A stretch of DNA of 64,000 nucleotides from Chloroflexota bacterium. GTDB taxonomy: Bacteria; Chloroflexota; Limnocylindria; Limnocylindrales; CSP1-4. This document shows, piece by piece, positions 8,233 to 18,275 of this stretch (the stretch's first letter is position 1; every line of letters begins with the position of its first letter). A program made the position numbers and the translations under genes. The stretch covers positions 98,435 to 162,434 of the forward strand of contig JAUJOH010000004.1 in the NCBI GenBank assembly GCA_030447745.1, given 5' to 3'. The notes under the pieces were generated by a model. It did not search any database. It was not told the origin of the DNA and worked only from the letters and a program-made list of their open reading frames with translations.

Positions 8233-9412
8233 GCACCACCTTCACGCACTCGTCCTGCTTGTTCTTGAACATCTCGTAGCCCGCGGGCGCCTCCTCGAGC
8301 GGCAGCCGGTGGGTGATCACGAACGTCGGGTCGATGTCGCCGTTCTGGATCCGCTCGAGGAGGGGCTGCATGTAGCGGTGGACGTGGCACTGGCCGGCCC
8401 TGATCGTCAGCGAGCGGTTCATCACGGAGCCGATCGGGAACTTGTCGACGAAGCCGCCGTAGACGCCGACGATCGAGACCACGCCGCCGTTGCGGCAGTT
8501 CGTGATGGCCTCGCGGAGCGCGCTCGGGCGGTCCGTCTCGAGCTTCATCGCCTGCTTGACCCGGTCGTACGCGTAGTCCACGCGCGGCGAGTGCGCCTCC
8601 ATGCCGACCGCGTCGATGCAGGCGTCCGGGCCGCGCCCGCCGGTCATCGCCTTGAGCGTCTCGGAGACATCCTGCTCCTCGTAGTTGATCGTCTCGGCGC
8701 GGGCATGCTCGCGCGCCATCCGGAGCCGGTAGGCGAAGCGATCGATGGCGATCACGCGCTCGGCGCCGCGCAGGTACGCGCTCACGACGGCGTACAGGCC
8801 GATGGGTCCGGCGCCCCACACGGCCACGGTGTCGCCGGGCCTGATGTCGCACATCTCGGCGGCCATCCAGGCCGTCGGGAGGACGTCCGAGAGGAAGAGG
8901 ACCTGGTCGTCGGTCATTCCGTCCGGGACCTTCAGCGGGCCGACATCGGCGAAGGGAACCCGGGCGTACTCCGCCTGACCGCCGGGGTAGCCGCCGGTCA
9001 GGTGCGAGTAGCCGAAGACTCCGCCGGTCGGGAAGCCGTACAGCTTCTCCTGCAGCCACCCGTTCGGGTTGGAGTTCTCACACACGGAGAAGAGGCCCTG
9101 CTGGCAGGACCAGCACCGCCCGCACGCGATCGGGAACGGCACGACGACGCGGTCGCCGACCCGCAGGTTCGCCACCTCCGGCCCGAGCTCGACGACCTCG
9201 CCCATGAACTCGTGGCCGAGGATGTCACCGTTCATCACGGTCGGGATGTAGCCGTCGTAGAGGTGCAGGTCAGACCCGCAGATCGCGGTGGAGCTGATCT
9301 TCAGGATCGCGTCCTGCGCGTTCAGGATCTTCGGGTCCGGGACGTCCCTGACCTCGACCGAGTTGCGCCCGGCCCACGTGTTCGCTCGCATGACCTTCTC
9401 CCTGGTCTTCAC
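8222..9412 (-). CDS. Zinc-dependent alcohol dehydrogenase (formaldehyde dehydrogenase-like)
   Basis: Medium-chain dehydrogenase with both zinc sites. The catalytic ligands are C45 (AICGSD) and H67-E68 (GHEFMGE); the structural site is C97, C100, C103, C111. The nucleotide-binding loop is GAGPIG. The long form, with an insert after the structural lobe (YGFPTGGVFGYSHLTGG), resembles glutathione-independent formaldehyde dehydrogenases and related threonine-dehydrogenase-like enzymes, so aldehyde or alcohol oxidation with NAD is likely. A later start, at about residue 8 (MRANTWAGR), is equally possible. It appears monocistronic. Confidence 0.85.
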   Translation of the reverse strand: MKTREKVMRANTWAGRNSVEVRDVPDPKILNAQDAILKISSTAICGSDLHLYDGYIPTVMNGDILGHEFMGEVVELGPEVANLRVGDRVVVPFPIACGRCWSCQQGLFSVCENSNPNGWLQEKLYGFPTGGVFGYSHLTGGYPGGQAEYARVPFADVGPLKVPDGMTDDQVLFLSDVLPTAWMAAEMCDIRPGDTVAVWGAGPIGLYAVVSAYLRGAERVIAIDRFAYRLRMAREHARAETINYEEQDVSETLKAMTGGRGPDACIDAVGMEAHSPRVDYAYDRVKQAMKLETDRPSALREAITNCRNGGVVSIVGVYGGFVDKFPIGSVMNRSLTIRAGQCHVHRYMQPLLERIQNGDIDPTFVITHRLPLEEAPAGYEMFKNKQDECVKVVLSA

Positions 9413-9476
9413 GGCCGCGCGCTTCGGCGCAGCCCTGTCGTCGGCGGTTGCCGTTCGCTTGGCGGCAGTTCCGCGG

Positions 9477-10421
9477 TCAGGCGTCGTCGCCGACGGGCTG
9501 CGCCGGACGCTGCCGGATGCGGCGCTCGCCGATCGTGCCCTCGGAACGGACGATCTCGCCGATCTCGAGCACCTGCTTGAAGCGGCGCAGGTCGTCCCAC
9601 GTCTGCTGCCTGGGCTCCTCGCCGGCCAGGCGGGCCACGATCGTCCCGAACGCCCCGCCGGGAGCGCTGTACTCGAGGTCGACGTGGACGCGCGTCCCGC
9701 GGCCGCCCGGCGCGTCCTCGAACCGGACAGTGCCGGCGTTCGTGACGTCGGCGCCCTCGAGCGACCGCCACGAGATGCGCTCGTTTGGCCGGTCCTCGAT
9801 CAGCTCGGCGTCCCACTCGACGGTTGCGCCGCCGGGGGCATTGGCCTTCCAGTGGGAGCGTCGGCCCTCGGCGTCGAGCTCGCGGACCTCCTCCAGGTGG
9901 AGCATGAACTGCGGCAGGCGGGTGAAGTCGCGCCAGAACGCGTAGACCTCCTCGCGCGGCCGGTTGACCGTGACGGCCGCAGTCACCAGCCGAGCGCTCT
10001 TGTCACCGGTCAGTCGACCGGCCTCCTCGCCGCTCCGGCTGCCCGACCCGTTCTTCGCGGCTTCACGCGTGACGAGGACGGTCCCGAGCACGTCCACGGC
10101 CGTGATCGCGGCCACGCCGGCGATCGCGCCGCCAACCCGGTCGCGACGCGTGTCGCCGGACCGCGCGGCCCGCGCGAGCAGCGCGAGGTCCATTGCGTCG
10201 CCGGCCACCCGCGACCACATCCAGACCGGCCGCGGCTGCGCGAGCAGGCCGGCGGCGGCGCCCAGCTCGCGCGCACCGACCGCGCGCACGCCCGCCCGGC
10301 GGTCGGACCTCGGCGGCACGCCGATCCACGTCGAGAAGCGGTTCGGTGGCGGGACCTGCAGGAGCCCGAGGGAGAGGCTGAATGACACGAGCCCACGGGC
10401 GACGGTTCGTCCGCTCGCCAT
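9477..10421 (-). CDS. SRPBCC (START-like) protein with an N-terminal membrane domain
   Basis: The ATG at 10421 has GGAGGT nine bases upstream, which fixes the start. The first half (about 150 residues) is hydrophobic, with small amphipathic segments resembling the membrane region often fused to polyketide cyclase/dehydrase-like proteins. The second half is an SRPBCC domain (VTVNRPREEVYAFWRDFTRLPQF, then EYSAPGGAFG) with the usual hydrophobic ligand cavity, followed by a polar tail. Function is unknown; relatives are often found with stress or general-maintenance genes. Confidence 0.72.
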   Translation of the reverse strand: MASGRTVARGLVSFSLSLGLLQVPPPNRFSTWIGVPPRSDRRAGVRAVGARELGAAAGLLAQPRPVWMWSRVAGDAMDLALLARAARSGDTRRDRVGGAIAGVAAITAVDVLGTVLVTREAAKNGSGSRSGEEAGRLTGDKSARLVTAAVTVNRPREEVYAFWRDFTRLPQFMLHLEEVRELDAEGRRSHWKANAPGGATVEWDAELIEDRPNERISWRSLEGADVTNAGTVRFEDAPGGRGTRVHVDLEYSAPGGAFGTIVARLAGEEPRQQTWDDLRRFKQVLEIGEIVRSEGTIGERRIRQRPAQPVGDDA

Positions 10422-10609
10422 CGTGTGTCTACCTCCGCGTGGAGCGGGCGCCCGGACGGGCGCGGCATCAGCTCGTCCCGGACAGGAAGCGCCCGGGCGC
10501 GTTGCCCGGAGCGGCGGAGGGTCGGAAGGGCCGTTGCGAAGGCGTGTCAGGTACCCGTCGGTGTGGCCGATCCGCGGCACCCACGCATCGGCCGACCGCG
10601 AGCGTGGGG

Positions 10610-12238
10610 CTAGACCGCCTCGCTCTCGACGCCGCGGACGGTGTCCCGCAGGCGGCGCGACGGCGGAACGAGGCCGCGCCGCACCGCCGCCACGTCGCGC
10701 AGCTGACGCGTCAGCCACCAGTCGAGGTCCTGCTGCCGGACGAGGGCGCGCAGTCGCCGGAGCCGGGCGCGGCGCTCCTCGGCCGGCATGGCAAGCCCGC
10801 GCTCCATCGCCGTCGCCGTCCCGACGACGTCGGCGGCAGCAATCGAGAGTGCGTCGGCGGCCAGCTGCTCGGCCGCGCCGGCGGTCTCCGACAGGACGAG
10901 GACTGGGTCCCGCTCACCGACGAGGATGGCCTCCTTGGCCACCAGGTTCATGCCGTCGACGAGCGGGTTCACGAGCACCACCTCGGCTAGCCGGAGCGCC
11001 GCGATTGCCATGGCGTAGTCGGACCCGTCGTAGATCCAGATCGGCTGCTCGTCCGGCTCCGCCATGCCGTTGATCCGGGCGACCACCTCGCGGACCGCCG
11101 ACCCGTACTCGGCATACTCGGCGATCTCCGTCCGCGTGGGCGCCTGGACGGCCAGGAACCGGACCTGGTGGCGGAGCTCCGGTCGGCGATCGAGGAGCGT
11201 CTCGAGGGCGAGAAAACCGCGGAGCGCGTTCTTCGAGGGCTCGATCCGGTCCGCGCGAACGATGAGCCGCGGTCGCCCGGCCCGGTCCAGTCGGTCGCTC
11301 AGCCGCTCCAGCCGCTGCTCGACGGCGTTCGAGGCCGCGAAGCGGAGGAGCCCGTCGGGGTCGACCGAGATGGGGTAGGCGCGCACGCGGATCCGCCGTC
11401 CGCGCCACGCGACGTTGCGGCCGTCGCGGTCGACCCGCGCATCGCGCACGAAGCTGGCCACGGTGTCGAGGAAGTGCGACGCGTAGCGGTCCGTCTGGAG
11501 GCCGACGATGTCGCACGCGAGCAGCCCCTCGCAGATCGGCCGGCGGAGCGACTGCGGGATGAGCCGCCACTGGCTCTCGGACGGCCACGGGATGTGGTTG
11601 AAATGGAGAATCGTCGCGTCCGGCAGGCGCTCGCGGATCCGTGCCGCCGCCAGGTACAGGTGGTAGTCCTGCAGCAGGAACACGGGGTTCGTGGTGTCTG
11701 CGGCCGCGTCGACGGCCGCGTCGGCGAGCTGGACGTTCGCCGGTCGGTAGCCCTTGCGCCACGCGTCGATCAGGGTGTCGTCGATCATGGGCGCGTACGC
11801 GTTGGCGTACATCTCGTGCTGGACGAACCACAGGAACGGGTTCGAGAAGCTCCGGTAGTGCCGGTCGTAGACCTCGTCGCTCAGGCTGACGTAGACGAGG
11901 CGCAGGTCCTGCCCCGGGAGCGTCTCCTCCAGCAGCTCGCGTACCCGCGCGTCGCCCGGACCGCTGCGCCCGTCGTTGAGCACCCGTGCCGCTGCCCGGT
12001 CGCCCTCGGTCAGGCTCGCCGCGACCCATGTCAGCGGCGCGTGCCGGCCGAGCTCCGCGAGCGCCGTGACGAGCCCGCCGGACCCGCGCGCGGCGGTCAG
12101 CCGGCCGTCGCCCGCATCAGCTCGGTCGAAGGTGATCGGTCCACGGTTGGAGACGACGACCAACCGGCCGGTGTCGCCGAGGAGCTCGCGCAGCAGCGCG
12201 CGGCGCGTGTCGTCTGGCACGGACACAGCATGCCCCAT
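10610..12238 (-). CDS. otsA: Trehalose-6-phosphate synthase (GT20)
   Basis: Glycosyltransferase of family GT20 that joins a nucleotide-activated glucose to glucose 6-phosphate. The N-terminus has VVVSNRGPITF and the glucose-phosphate loop GSGGLVTAL. The acceptor region HFNHIPWPSESQW carries the HIPWP variant of the usual HIPFP. The nucleotide-site lysine/arginine region reads RADRIEPSKN instead of the commoner VDRLDYTKG type, and NPLVDGMNLVAKE gives the conserved acidic end. From ATG 12238 it has 542 residues. The divergent donor-site loop leaves a glucosylglycerol-phosphate synthase possible, but otsB nearby favours trehalose. Confidence 0.85.
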   Translation of the reverse strand: MGHAVSVPDDTRRALLRELLGDTGRLVVVSNRGPITFDRADAGDGRLTAARGSGGLVTALAELGRHAPLTWVAASLTEGDRAAARVLNDGRSGPGDARVRELLEETLPGQDLRLVYVSLSDEVYDRHYRSFSNPFLWFVQHEMYANAYAPMIDDTLIDAWRKGYRPANVQLADAAVDAAADTTNPVFLLQDYHLYLAAARIRERLPDATILHFNHIPWPSESQWRLIPQSLRRPICEGLLACDIVGLQTDRYASHFLDTVASFVRDARVDRDGRNVAWRGRRIRVRAYPISVDPDGLLRFAASNAVEQRLERLSDRLDRAGRPRLIVRADRIEPSKNALRGFLALETLLDRRPELRHQVRFLAVQAPTRTEIAEYAEYGSAVREVVARINGMAEPDEQPIWIYDGSDYAMAIAALRLAEVVLVNPLVDGMNLVAKEAILVGERDPVLVLSETAGAAEQLAADALSIAAADVVGTATAMERGLAMPAEERRARLRRLRALVRQQDLDWWLTRQLRDVAAVRRGLVPPSRRLRDTVRGVESEAV

Positions 12239-12282
12239 CGAGGGGACCTCGGCACCAGCTGACCCAGCAGCGCCGTCGCGGA

Positions 12283-13749
12283 TCAGCCGATGGCGCGCGC
12301 GGCCCGGCCGACGACCTCGAGCAGGGGCCCGGGGATCAGCCCGAGGAGGATCGTCAGCGCCGTGGCCGCCGCGAGCCCGCCCCACAGGAGGCGACCGTGG
12401 GCGACGGCCGGTGCGTCCGTCTCCGAGTCGCGCATGAACATGTAGACGACCACGCGGAGGTAGTAGAAGGCGGCCGCGGCCGCATTGAGGACGGCGATGA
12501 CGGCGAGGATCGCGACGGCGCCGCCGGCCTGGACCGCGGCGAGGATCACGTACGCCTTGGCGAAGAAGCCGGCGGTCGGCGGGATGCCGGTCAGGGACAG
12601 CAGGAAGAGCGTCATGAGCACGCCGAGGAGGGGTTCGCGGCGCCCGAGTCCGGCGAAGGTGCCCAGGTTCGACGTCACGCCCGTCCGCTTCTGCAGCGCC
12701 GCGACGACGGCGAACGCACCGAGGTTCATGAACGAGTAGGCGGCGCCGTAGTAGAGCAGCCCCTCGAGGCCCTCCATCCGGCCGGCGGCCCACGCCGCGA
12801 GCCCGAGCAGCATGTACCCGGTGTGGGCGATGGAGCTGTAGGCCAGCATCCGCTTGACGTTGTTCTGGGTCAGGGCAACCAGGTTGCCGAGCGTCATGGT
12901 GACCGCCGCCAGGACGATCACCACCGGCAGCCAGTCGGCGCGCAGGCCGCCCATCGCCTCGACGAACAGCCGCAGGATCAGCGCGAACGCGCCGACCTTC
13001 GGCCCGACGGACAGGTAGCCGGTGATCGGCGTCGGCGAGCCCTGGTAGGCGTCCGGCGTCCAGTAGTGGAACGGCACGGCCGCGATCTTGAACGCGACGC
13101 CCGTGGTCATGAACGCGAGGCCCATCGCGAGGCCGGCGGAGAGCGTCCCCTGGCCCGCCGCGAAGGCGCCCAGCGCGCCGGCCACGTCGGCCACGCGGGT
13201 GGACCCGGTGAGGCCCCACACGAACGCGAGACCGAACAGGAAGATGGCGCTCGAGAACGAGCCGAGCAGGAAGTACTTGATCGCGCCCTCGGTCGAGTAG
13301 CCGTCCGACTTGTGGAAGGCCGCCAGCATGTAGCCGGGCAGCACCATCAGCTCGAGCCCGAGGAACAGGAGCAGCAGGTCCGTCGACGCGGCCAGCAGCA
13401 TCGCTCCGGTCATCGCGAAAATCAGGACGACAGCGAACTCCCCAACCGGCAGCGCCCGCGGCACGAGGTAGTCCGGCGCGAACGTGATCGTCAGCGCGAT
13501 GATCGCCACGAAGAGGACGTGCAGGAACGTCGTCAGCGCGTCGACGGTGTACGCGCCGCCGAACGCGACCCGCTCCTCGCCGCCGACCGCCACGGCGGCA
13601 AACGCCACCACCCCGAGCGCGACGAGCGCAGTCAGGACGACCGCCGTCCGTCGACCCGGCAGGGCGAGGTCGACCAGCAGGACGGCGATCGCGGCGAGCA
13701 CGGCCGCGACGAGCGGCAGCACGGCGACGAGGTCCGGCGGCAGCGTCAC
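12283..13749 (-). CDS. nuoN: NADH-quinone oxidoreductase subunit N
   Basis: Antiporter-like membrane subunit of complex I, contributing one proton channel. About 14 hydrophobic segments; the strings LELMVLPGYMLAAF and YFLLGSFSSAIFLFG contain the conserved glutamate and lysine of this family. I chose the GTG at 13749, which follows the nuoM stop by 16 bases and gives 488 residues, a normal size. It is the last gene of the operon; 45 bp separate its stop from the convergently oriented side of otsA. Confidence 0.93.
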   Translation of the reverse strand: MTLPPDLVAVLPLVAAVLAAIAVLLVDLALPGRRTAVVLTALVALGVVAFAAVAVGGEERVAFGGAYTVDALTTFLHVLFVAIIALTITFAPDYLVPRALPVGEFAVVLIFAMTGAMLLAASTDLLLLFLGLELMVLPGYMLAAFHKSDGYSTEGAIKYFLLGSFSSAIFLFGLAFVWGLTGSTRVADVAGALGAFAAGQGTLSAGLAMGLAFMTTGVAFKIAAVPFHYWTPDAYQGSPTPITGYLSVGPKVGAFALILRLFVEAMGGLRADWLPVVIVLAAVTMTLGNLVALTQNNVKRMLAYSSIAHTGYMLLGLAAWAAGRMEGLEGLLYYGAAYSFMNLGAFAVVAALQKRTGVTSNLGTFAGLGRREPLLGVLMTLFLLSLTGIPPTAGFFAKAYVILAAVQAGGAVAILAVIAVLNAAAAAFYYLRVVVYMFMRDSETDAPAVAHGRLLWGGLAAATALTILLGLIPGPLLEVVGRAARAIG

Positions 13750-13765
13750 GGGCGGTTCTCGCTCG

Positions 13766-15289
13766 TCATGGCCACAGCGCGAACCGGATCGGCCCGGCCT
13801 CGGCGACGCCACCGAGGACGGAACCAACCGAGCCGCCGATCAGCTCGAGGACGAGACCCGGGAACAGCCCGAGCGCGACGACCAGCGCGGCCAGCGGAGC
13901 GAGCGTCAGGATCTCGACCGGCCGCATGTCGGTCAGGTGATGCCCGAGGCCCCGCAGGAAGTCCGACACGTCGCCGGTCGCCACGCGCTGGAACATCCAG
14001 AGCAGGTAGCCGGCGGCAAGGATCATCACGAACGTTGCGACCGTCGCGACGAGCGGGCTGAAGTCGAAGGCCCCGACCAGCGTCAGGAACTCGCCCACGA
14101 AGCCGGACAGCCCGGGCAGCCCGACCGACGCGAACACGAAGAAGCCGAACACCGCGGCGTAGACCGGGGTGGCCCCCGCGAGCCCGCCCATCTTCGCGAT
14201 CGTCCGGTCGTGCGTCCGCTCGTAGATGACCCCGACGAGGAGGAAGAGGCCGCCGGTGATGATCCCGTGGTTGACCATCTGCAGGATCGCGCCCTGGAGT
14301 CCCTGCTCCGTGAAGACGAAGATCCCGAGCGTGACGAAGCCCATGTGGCTGACCGATGAGTAGGCCACCAGCTTCTTCAGGTCCGGCTGGACGAGGGCCA
14401 CGATGGCGCCGTAGATGATCCCGATCAGGCTGAGCACGATGATCGCCGGCGCGAACGTCTGCGCCGCGTCCGGGTAGAACGGCACGGCGTAGCGCATGAA
14501 GCCGTAGCCGCCCAGCTTGAGGAGGATCCCGGCCAGGATCACCGAGCCGGCCGTCGGCGCCTCGACGTGCGCGTCCGGCAGCCAGGTGTGGAACGGGAAC
14601 ATCGGGATCTTGATCGCGAAGGCGAGGAAGAAGGCCAGGAACGCGAAGATCTGGAGCGCCGGATCGAACGTCGTGTTGCTCAGTACCGTGAGGTCGAACG
14701 CACCTCGCCAGCTCCCGGTCTGGGCCTGATACGCGAAGGCCGTGGCCAGGATCGCGACCAGCATCAGCAGCGACCCGACGAGCGTGTAGAGGACGAACTT
14801 GATCGTGGCGTAGATCCGGTTCGCCCCACCCCAGATGCCGATGATCAGGTACATCGGCACGAGCACGATCTCGAAGAAGATGTAGAAGAGGAACGTGTCG
14901 AGCGCCAGGAACACGCCGACCATCCCGACCTCGAGGATCAGGAACGAGACCATGTACTCCTTGATCCGTTCCTGGATCGGCCGGAACGAGGCGAGGATCG
15001 AGATCCACATGAGCGTCGTGGTCAGGACGACGAGGATCAGCGACAGGCCGTCGACCCCGAGCTTGTACTGGATGCCGAACAGCGGGATCCAGTCGAGCGT
15101 CTCGACGAACTGGAAGTCCGGCCGCGGCACGTACCCGATCAGCAGGATCAGCGACACGACCCACGTCAGGAGGGCGGTCCCGAGGGCTACCGGGCGCGCC
15201 GCTCCGCGCGGCAGGGCGGCGACCAGGACGGCCCCGAGCAGCGGCAGGAAGGTCACGATGCTGAGGATCGGGATGCCGCTGACGTTCAT
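13766..15289 (-). CDS. nuoM: NADH-quinone oxidoreductase subunit M
   Basis: Antiporter-like subunit of the complex I membrane arm, 507 residues with about 14 membrane helices. Conserved functional stretches include IFFEIVLVPMYLIIGIWGG (key Glu in helix 5) and KIPMFPFHTWLPDAHVEAPT with the Lys and His of the family. It starts 4 bp after the nuoL stop and leads into nuoN, so expression is operonic. Confidence 0.95.
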   Translation of the reverse strand: MNVSGIPILSIVTFLPLLGAVLVAALPRGAARPVALGTALLTWVVSLILLIGYVPRPDFQFVETLDWIPLFGIQYKLGVDGLSLILVVLTTTLMWISILASFRPIQERIKEYMVSFLILEVGMVGVFLALDTFLFYIFFEIVLVPMYLIIGIWGGANRIYATIKFVLYTLVGSLLMLVAILATAFAYQAQTGSWRGAFDLTVLSNTTFDPALQIFAFLAFFLAFAIKIPMFPFHTWLPDAHVEAPTAGSVILAGILLKLGGYGFMRYAVPFYPDAAQTFAPAIIVLSLIGIIYGAIVALVQPDLKKLVAYSSVSHMGFVTLGIFVFTEQGLQGAILQMVNHGIITGGLFLLVGVIYERTHDRTIAKMGGLAGATPVYAAVFGFFVFASVGLPGLSGFVGEFLTLVGAFDFSPLVATVATFVMILAAGYLLWMFQRVATGDVSDFLRGLGHHLTDMRPVEILTLAPLAALVVALGLFPGLVLELIGGSVGSVLGGVAEAGPIRFALWP

Positions 15290-15293
15290 GCGT

Positions 15294-17351
15294 TCAGCGC
15301 CCCGAGATCAGCAGGTACGAGCCGGCCATCGCCAGCAGCCCGATCGCGATGCCGAGCGCGTAGTTCTGGACCCGGCCGGTCTGGACCCGTGACAGTCCGC
15401 CGCCCGAGCGCCGGGTCACGCTCCCGATCGCGTTGACGGTCCCGTCGACGATCTCGCGGTCGAACCACCACAGCGCCGCCGCGACCCGACCGCCGATCCG
15501 GATGAACAGCAGGTCGTTCAGCTCGTCGAACCACCACTTGTTGAGCGAGGCGCGGTACAGGAACGGCGCGCGGGCCGTGAGCGCGCGGACCTCCTCCGGC
15601 CGGCCACTCCGGCGGAGCGGCCCGATTTCCAGGCCGAACAGCCGCCAGGCGAGGACGGCGCCGATCGCCGCGACCGCGACGCTGGCGCCGATCAGCGCGC
15701 CGTCGATGCCGAACAGCTGGTACTCCGCCTCGGCGTGGTGGAGGAGCTCGGTCGCCTCGTGGAACACCGGCTCGAGCCAGTGGTGGAGCAGGCCCGGCTC
15801 CGTGCTCCCGAAGAGCGGGCCCAGCGGCGGCCCGGGCCACGACAGCGCGATGCCCAGCAGGACCGACGGCACGGCGAGGAGCCAGAGCGGGATCGTCATG
15901 ACCCTCGGCGACTCGTGGATCCGCGGCTCGACGTGCGGGTCGACCCGGCTGTCGCCCCAGAACGTGAGGCCCATGAGCCGGAACATGTAGAACGCGGTCA
16001 TGATCGCGACCACGAGGCCGATCGCCCAGACCCACGCGAAGCCGAGCTTGAACGCCTCGCCGAGGATCTCGTCCTTGCTGAAGAAGCCGGCCAGCGGTGG
16101 GATGCCGGAGATCGCGATCGTCCCGATCAGCATCGTCCGGTAGGTGCTCGGGATCTTTCGCGCGAGGCCGCCCATCCGGCGCATGTCCTGCTCCTCGTGG
16201 ACCGCGTGGATCACCGACCCCGAGCCGAGGAAGAGCAGGCCCTTGAAGAAGCCGTGCGTCATGAGGTGGAAGATCGCGGCCGTGAACGCGCCGCTGCCGA
16301 GGGCCGCGAACATGTACCCGAGCTGGCTCAGCGTCGAGTAGGCGAGGACACGCTTGATGTCCGTCTGGGTCATCGCGATCGAGGCCGCCAGGATGGCCGT
16401 GAAGATGCCGATCGCCGCCACGACCACGAGCGCCTCCGGCGCCGAGGCGAACAGCGGGTTGGCCCGCGCCACCAGGTAGACGCCGGCGTTGACCATCGTC
16501 GCCGCGTGGATCAGGGCGGAGACCGGTGTGGGGCCCTCCATCGCGTCCGGCAGCCAGACGTGGAGCGGGAACTGGGCACTCTTGCCCATCGCCCCGGCGA
16601 AGAGCAGCAGGGCCGTGATCGTCAGGGGGATGGCGTTCGCGTCGCCCTGCTCGACGAGCCGACCGAGCGACTCCCGGACGTCGAGCGTGCCGGTGTTGAC
16701 CCAGATGGCCATGATCCCGAGCGCGAACCCCACGTCGCCGACCCGGTTGACGATGAATGCCTTCTTGCTGGCGAGGGCCGCCGAGCGCTTGCGGTACCAG
16801 AACCCGATCAGGAGGTAGCTCGACAGGCCCACGAGCTCCCAGCCGGCGAAGATGACCAGCCAGTTGTCCGCCATCACGAGCAGGAGCATCGAGAACATGA
16901 ACAGGTTGAGATAGGCGAAGAACCGCCAGTAGCCCGGGTCGTGCGCCATGTACCCGATCGAGTAGATGTGCACGAGCATGCCGATCGTCGTGACCACGAT
17001 CAGCAGCACGGCCGTCAGGTTGTCGACGAGGAACGCCGCGTCGACCTGGAACCGCTCGCCGGCCGGGATCCACTCGTAGAGCAGGACCCGCGCGCCCTCC
17101 TCGCCGAACCCGCCGGTCAGCGCCTCGAAGCAGACGACCATCGCGATCGCCCACGTCACGACGACGATGCCGACCGGGATCCAGTGGGCCTGCCTGCCGA
17201 GCCGCCGCCCGATCGCCGCGCTGATCGCGAAACCGACCAACGGCAGCAGCACGATGAGCGGGATGAGGAGGTTGAAGATCGGGTCCACGGCGCCCGCTTC
17301 GGCGCCGCCCTCCTCGGCCGCGGCGAGGACGATCGGGAGCGTCAGGTTCAT
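15294..17351 (-). CDS. nuoL: NADH-quinone oxidoreductase subunit L
   Basis: Largest antiporter-like subunit, 685 residues, including the C-terminal extension that forms the lateral helix clamping the membrane arm. Recognisable stretches: GWELVGLSSYLLIGFW and KSAQFPLHVWLPDAMEGPTP. The ATG at 17351 lies 13 bp after nuoK, and its first helix begins directly after a short acidic N-terminus. The loop after the main helix bundle is long (about residues 480-600), as in other NuoL proteins. Confidence 0.95.
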   Translation of the reverse strand: MNLTLPIVLAAAEEGGAEAGAVDPIFNLLIPLIVLLPLVGFAISAAIGRRLGRQAHWIPVGIVVVTWAIAMVVCFEALTGGFGEEGARVLLYEWIPAGERFQVDAAFLVDNLTAVLLIVVTTIGMLVHIYSIGYMAHDPGYWRFFAYLNLFMFSMLLLVMADNWLVIFAGWELVGLSSYLLIGFWYRKRSAALASKKAFIVNRVGDVGFALGIMAIWVNTGTLDVRESLGRLVEQGDANAIPLTITALLLFAGAMGKSAQFPLHVWLPDAMEGPTPVSALIHAATMVNAGVYLVARANPLFASAPEALVVVAAIGIFTAILAASIAMTQTDIKRVLAYSTLSQLGYMFAALGSGAFTAAIFHLMTHGFFKGLLFLGSGSVIHAVHEEQDMRRMGGLARKIPSTYRTMLIGTIAISGIPPLAGFFSKDEILGEAFKLGFAWVWAIGLVVAIMTAFYMFRLMGLTFWGDSRVDPHVEPRIHESPRVMTIPLWLLAVPSVLLGIALSWPGPPLGPLFGSTEPGLLHHWLEPVFHEATELLHHAEAEYQLFGIDGALIGASVAVAAIGAVLAWRLFGLEIGPLRRSGRPEEVRALTARAPFLYRASLNKWWFDELNDLLFIRIGGRVAAALWWFDREIVDGTVNAIGSVTRRSGGGLSRVQTGRVQNYALGIAIGLLAMAGSYLLISGR

Positions 17352-17364
17352 CGGACCAGGCGGC

Positions 17365-17676
17365 TCACCGGCGCATCGCGTCGTACTCGTCGACCAGCGG
17401 TGTCCGGCGGTTGCGGTAGATCGCGATGACAATCGCCAGCCCGACCGTCGCCTCCGCCGCGGCCACCGCCATGACCATCAGCGCGATGACCGAGCCATCG
17501 GCACGGAGCGGCTCGACGAACGAGCCGAACGCGATGATCGCGAGGTTGACGGCGTTGAGCATCAGCTCGATCGACATGAGCATGCTGATCGCGTTGCGTC
17601 GGGCGAGGAAGCCGAACGTGCCGATTGCGAAGAGGATCCCGGACAGGGTCAGGTAGACGTCGAGCGAGTCGCTCAC
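17365..17676 (-). CDS. nuoK: NADH-quinone oxidoreductase subunit K
   Basis: Small three-helix membrane subunit (103 residues) at the junction of the complex I arms. The two buried glutamates of the family are visible in [11 protein letters not shown] and [12 protein letters not shown]. The GTG start overlaps the nuoJ stop by 4 bp. Confidence 0.95.
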   Translation of the reverse strand: MSDSLDVYLTLSGILFAIGTFGFLARRNAISMLMSIELMLNAVNLAIIAFGSFVEPLRADGSVIALMVMAVAAAEATVGLAIVIAIYRNRRTPLVDEYDAMRR

Positions 17677-18269
17677 GGCGGCCCACCTTCCTCCCGCTTC
17701 GCGACGTAGACGCCACCGATGACCGCTGCCAGCAGCAGCACGCTGACCACCTCGAACGCCAGCACGTAGTCGCGGAACAGCACCTGCGCCAGGGCATCCG
17801 TCGCCGTGTGGAGCCGCGTCCCCAGCTCGCCCCAGTCGGTCGCGGCCACCGTGATGACGACGATCAGGGCGAGGATGACCGACGCAACCGCGGCCCCGAG
17901 CGCCTGCGTCTGGAAGACGAGCGACGCCGGCGCATCCTTGGTCTGGGTCAGCATGATCGCGAACAGGATCAGCACGCTGATCGCGCCGATGTAGATCAGC
18001 ACCTGGGCCGCCGCGACGAGCGGCGCGCCGGCGATGACGTAGATCCCGGCCAGGGCGCCGAAGCAGACGATCATCGCCAGCCCGCAGCGGATGATGTCGC
18101 GCATCGTCACGACCAAGAGGCCGGAGAGCAGCATCACCTCGGCGAGGAGGAAGAAGAGCAGGTCCTCGTTGAAGCGGATCACGCCGAGGAACGCCAGACC
18201 GACCGGCAGGGAGACGAGCGCGCCCACGATGAGCAGCGGCGCGCCGATGTTCAGGAGGCTGCGCGGCAC
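17673..18269 (-). CDS. nuoJ: NADH-quinone oxidoreductase subunit J
   Basis: Five-helix membrane subunit of complex I, 198 residues. The string [21 protein letters not shown] is the hallmark helix with the family pi-bulge region. It ends within nuoK by a 4-bp overlap and begins 6 bp after the large iron-sulfur flavoprotein, so that protein belongs to the same transcript. Confidence 0.93.
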   Translation of the reverse strand: MPRSLLNIGAPLLIVGALVSLPVGLAFLGVIRFNEDLLFFLLAEVMLLSGLLVVTMRDIIRCGLAMIVCFGALAGIYVIAGAPLVAAAQVLIYIGAISVLILFAIMLTQTKDAPASLVFQTQALGAAVASVILALIVVITVAATDWGELGTRLHTATDALAQVLFRDYVLAFEVVSVLLLAAVIGGVYVAKREEGGPP

Positions 18270-18275
18270 CGCCGA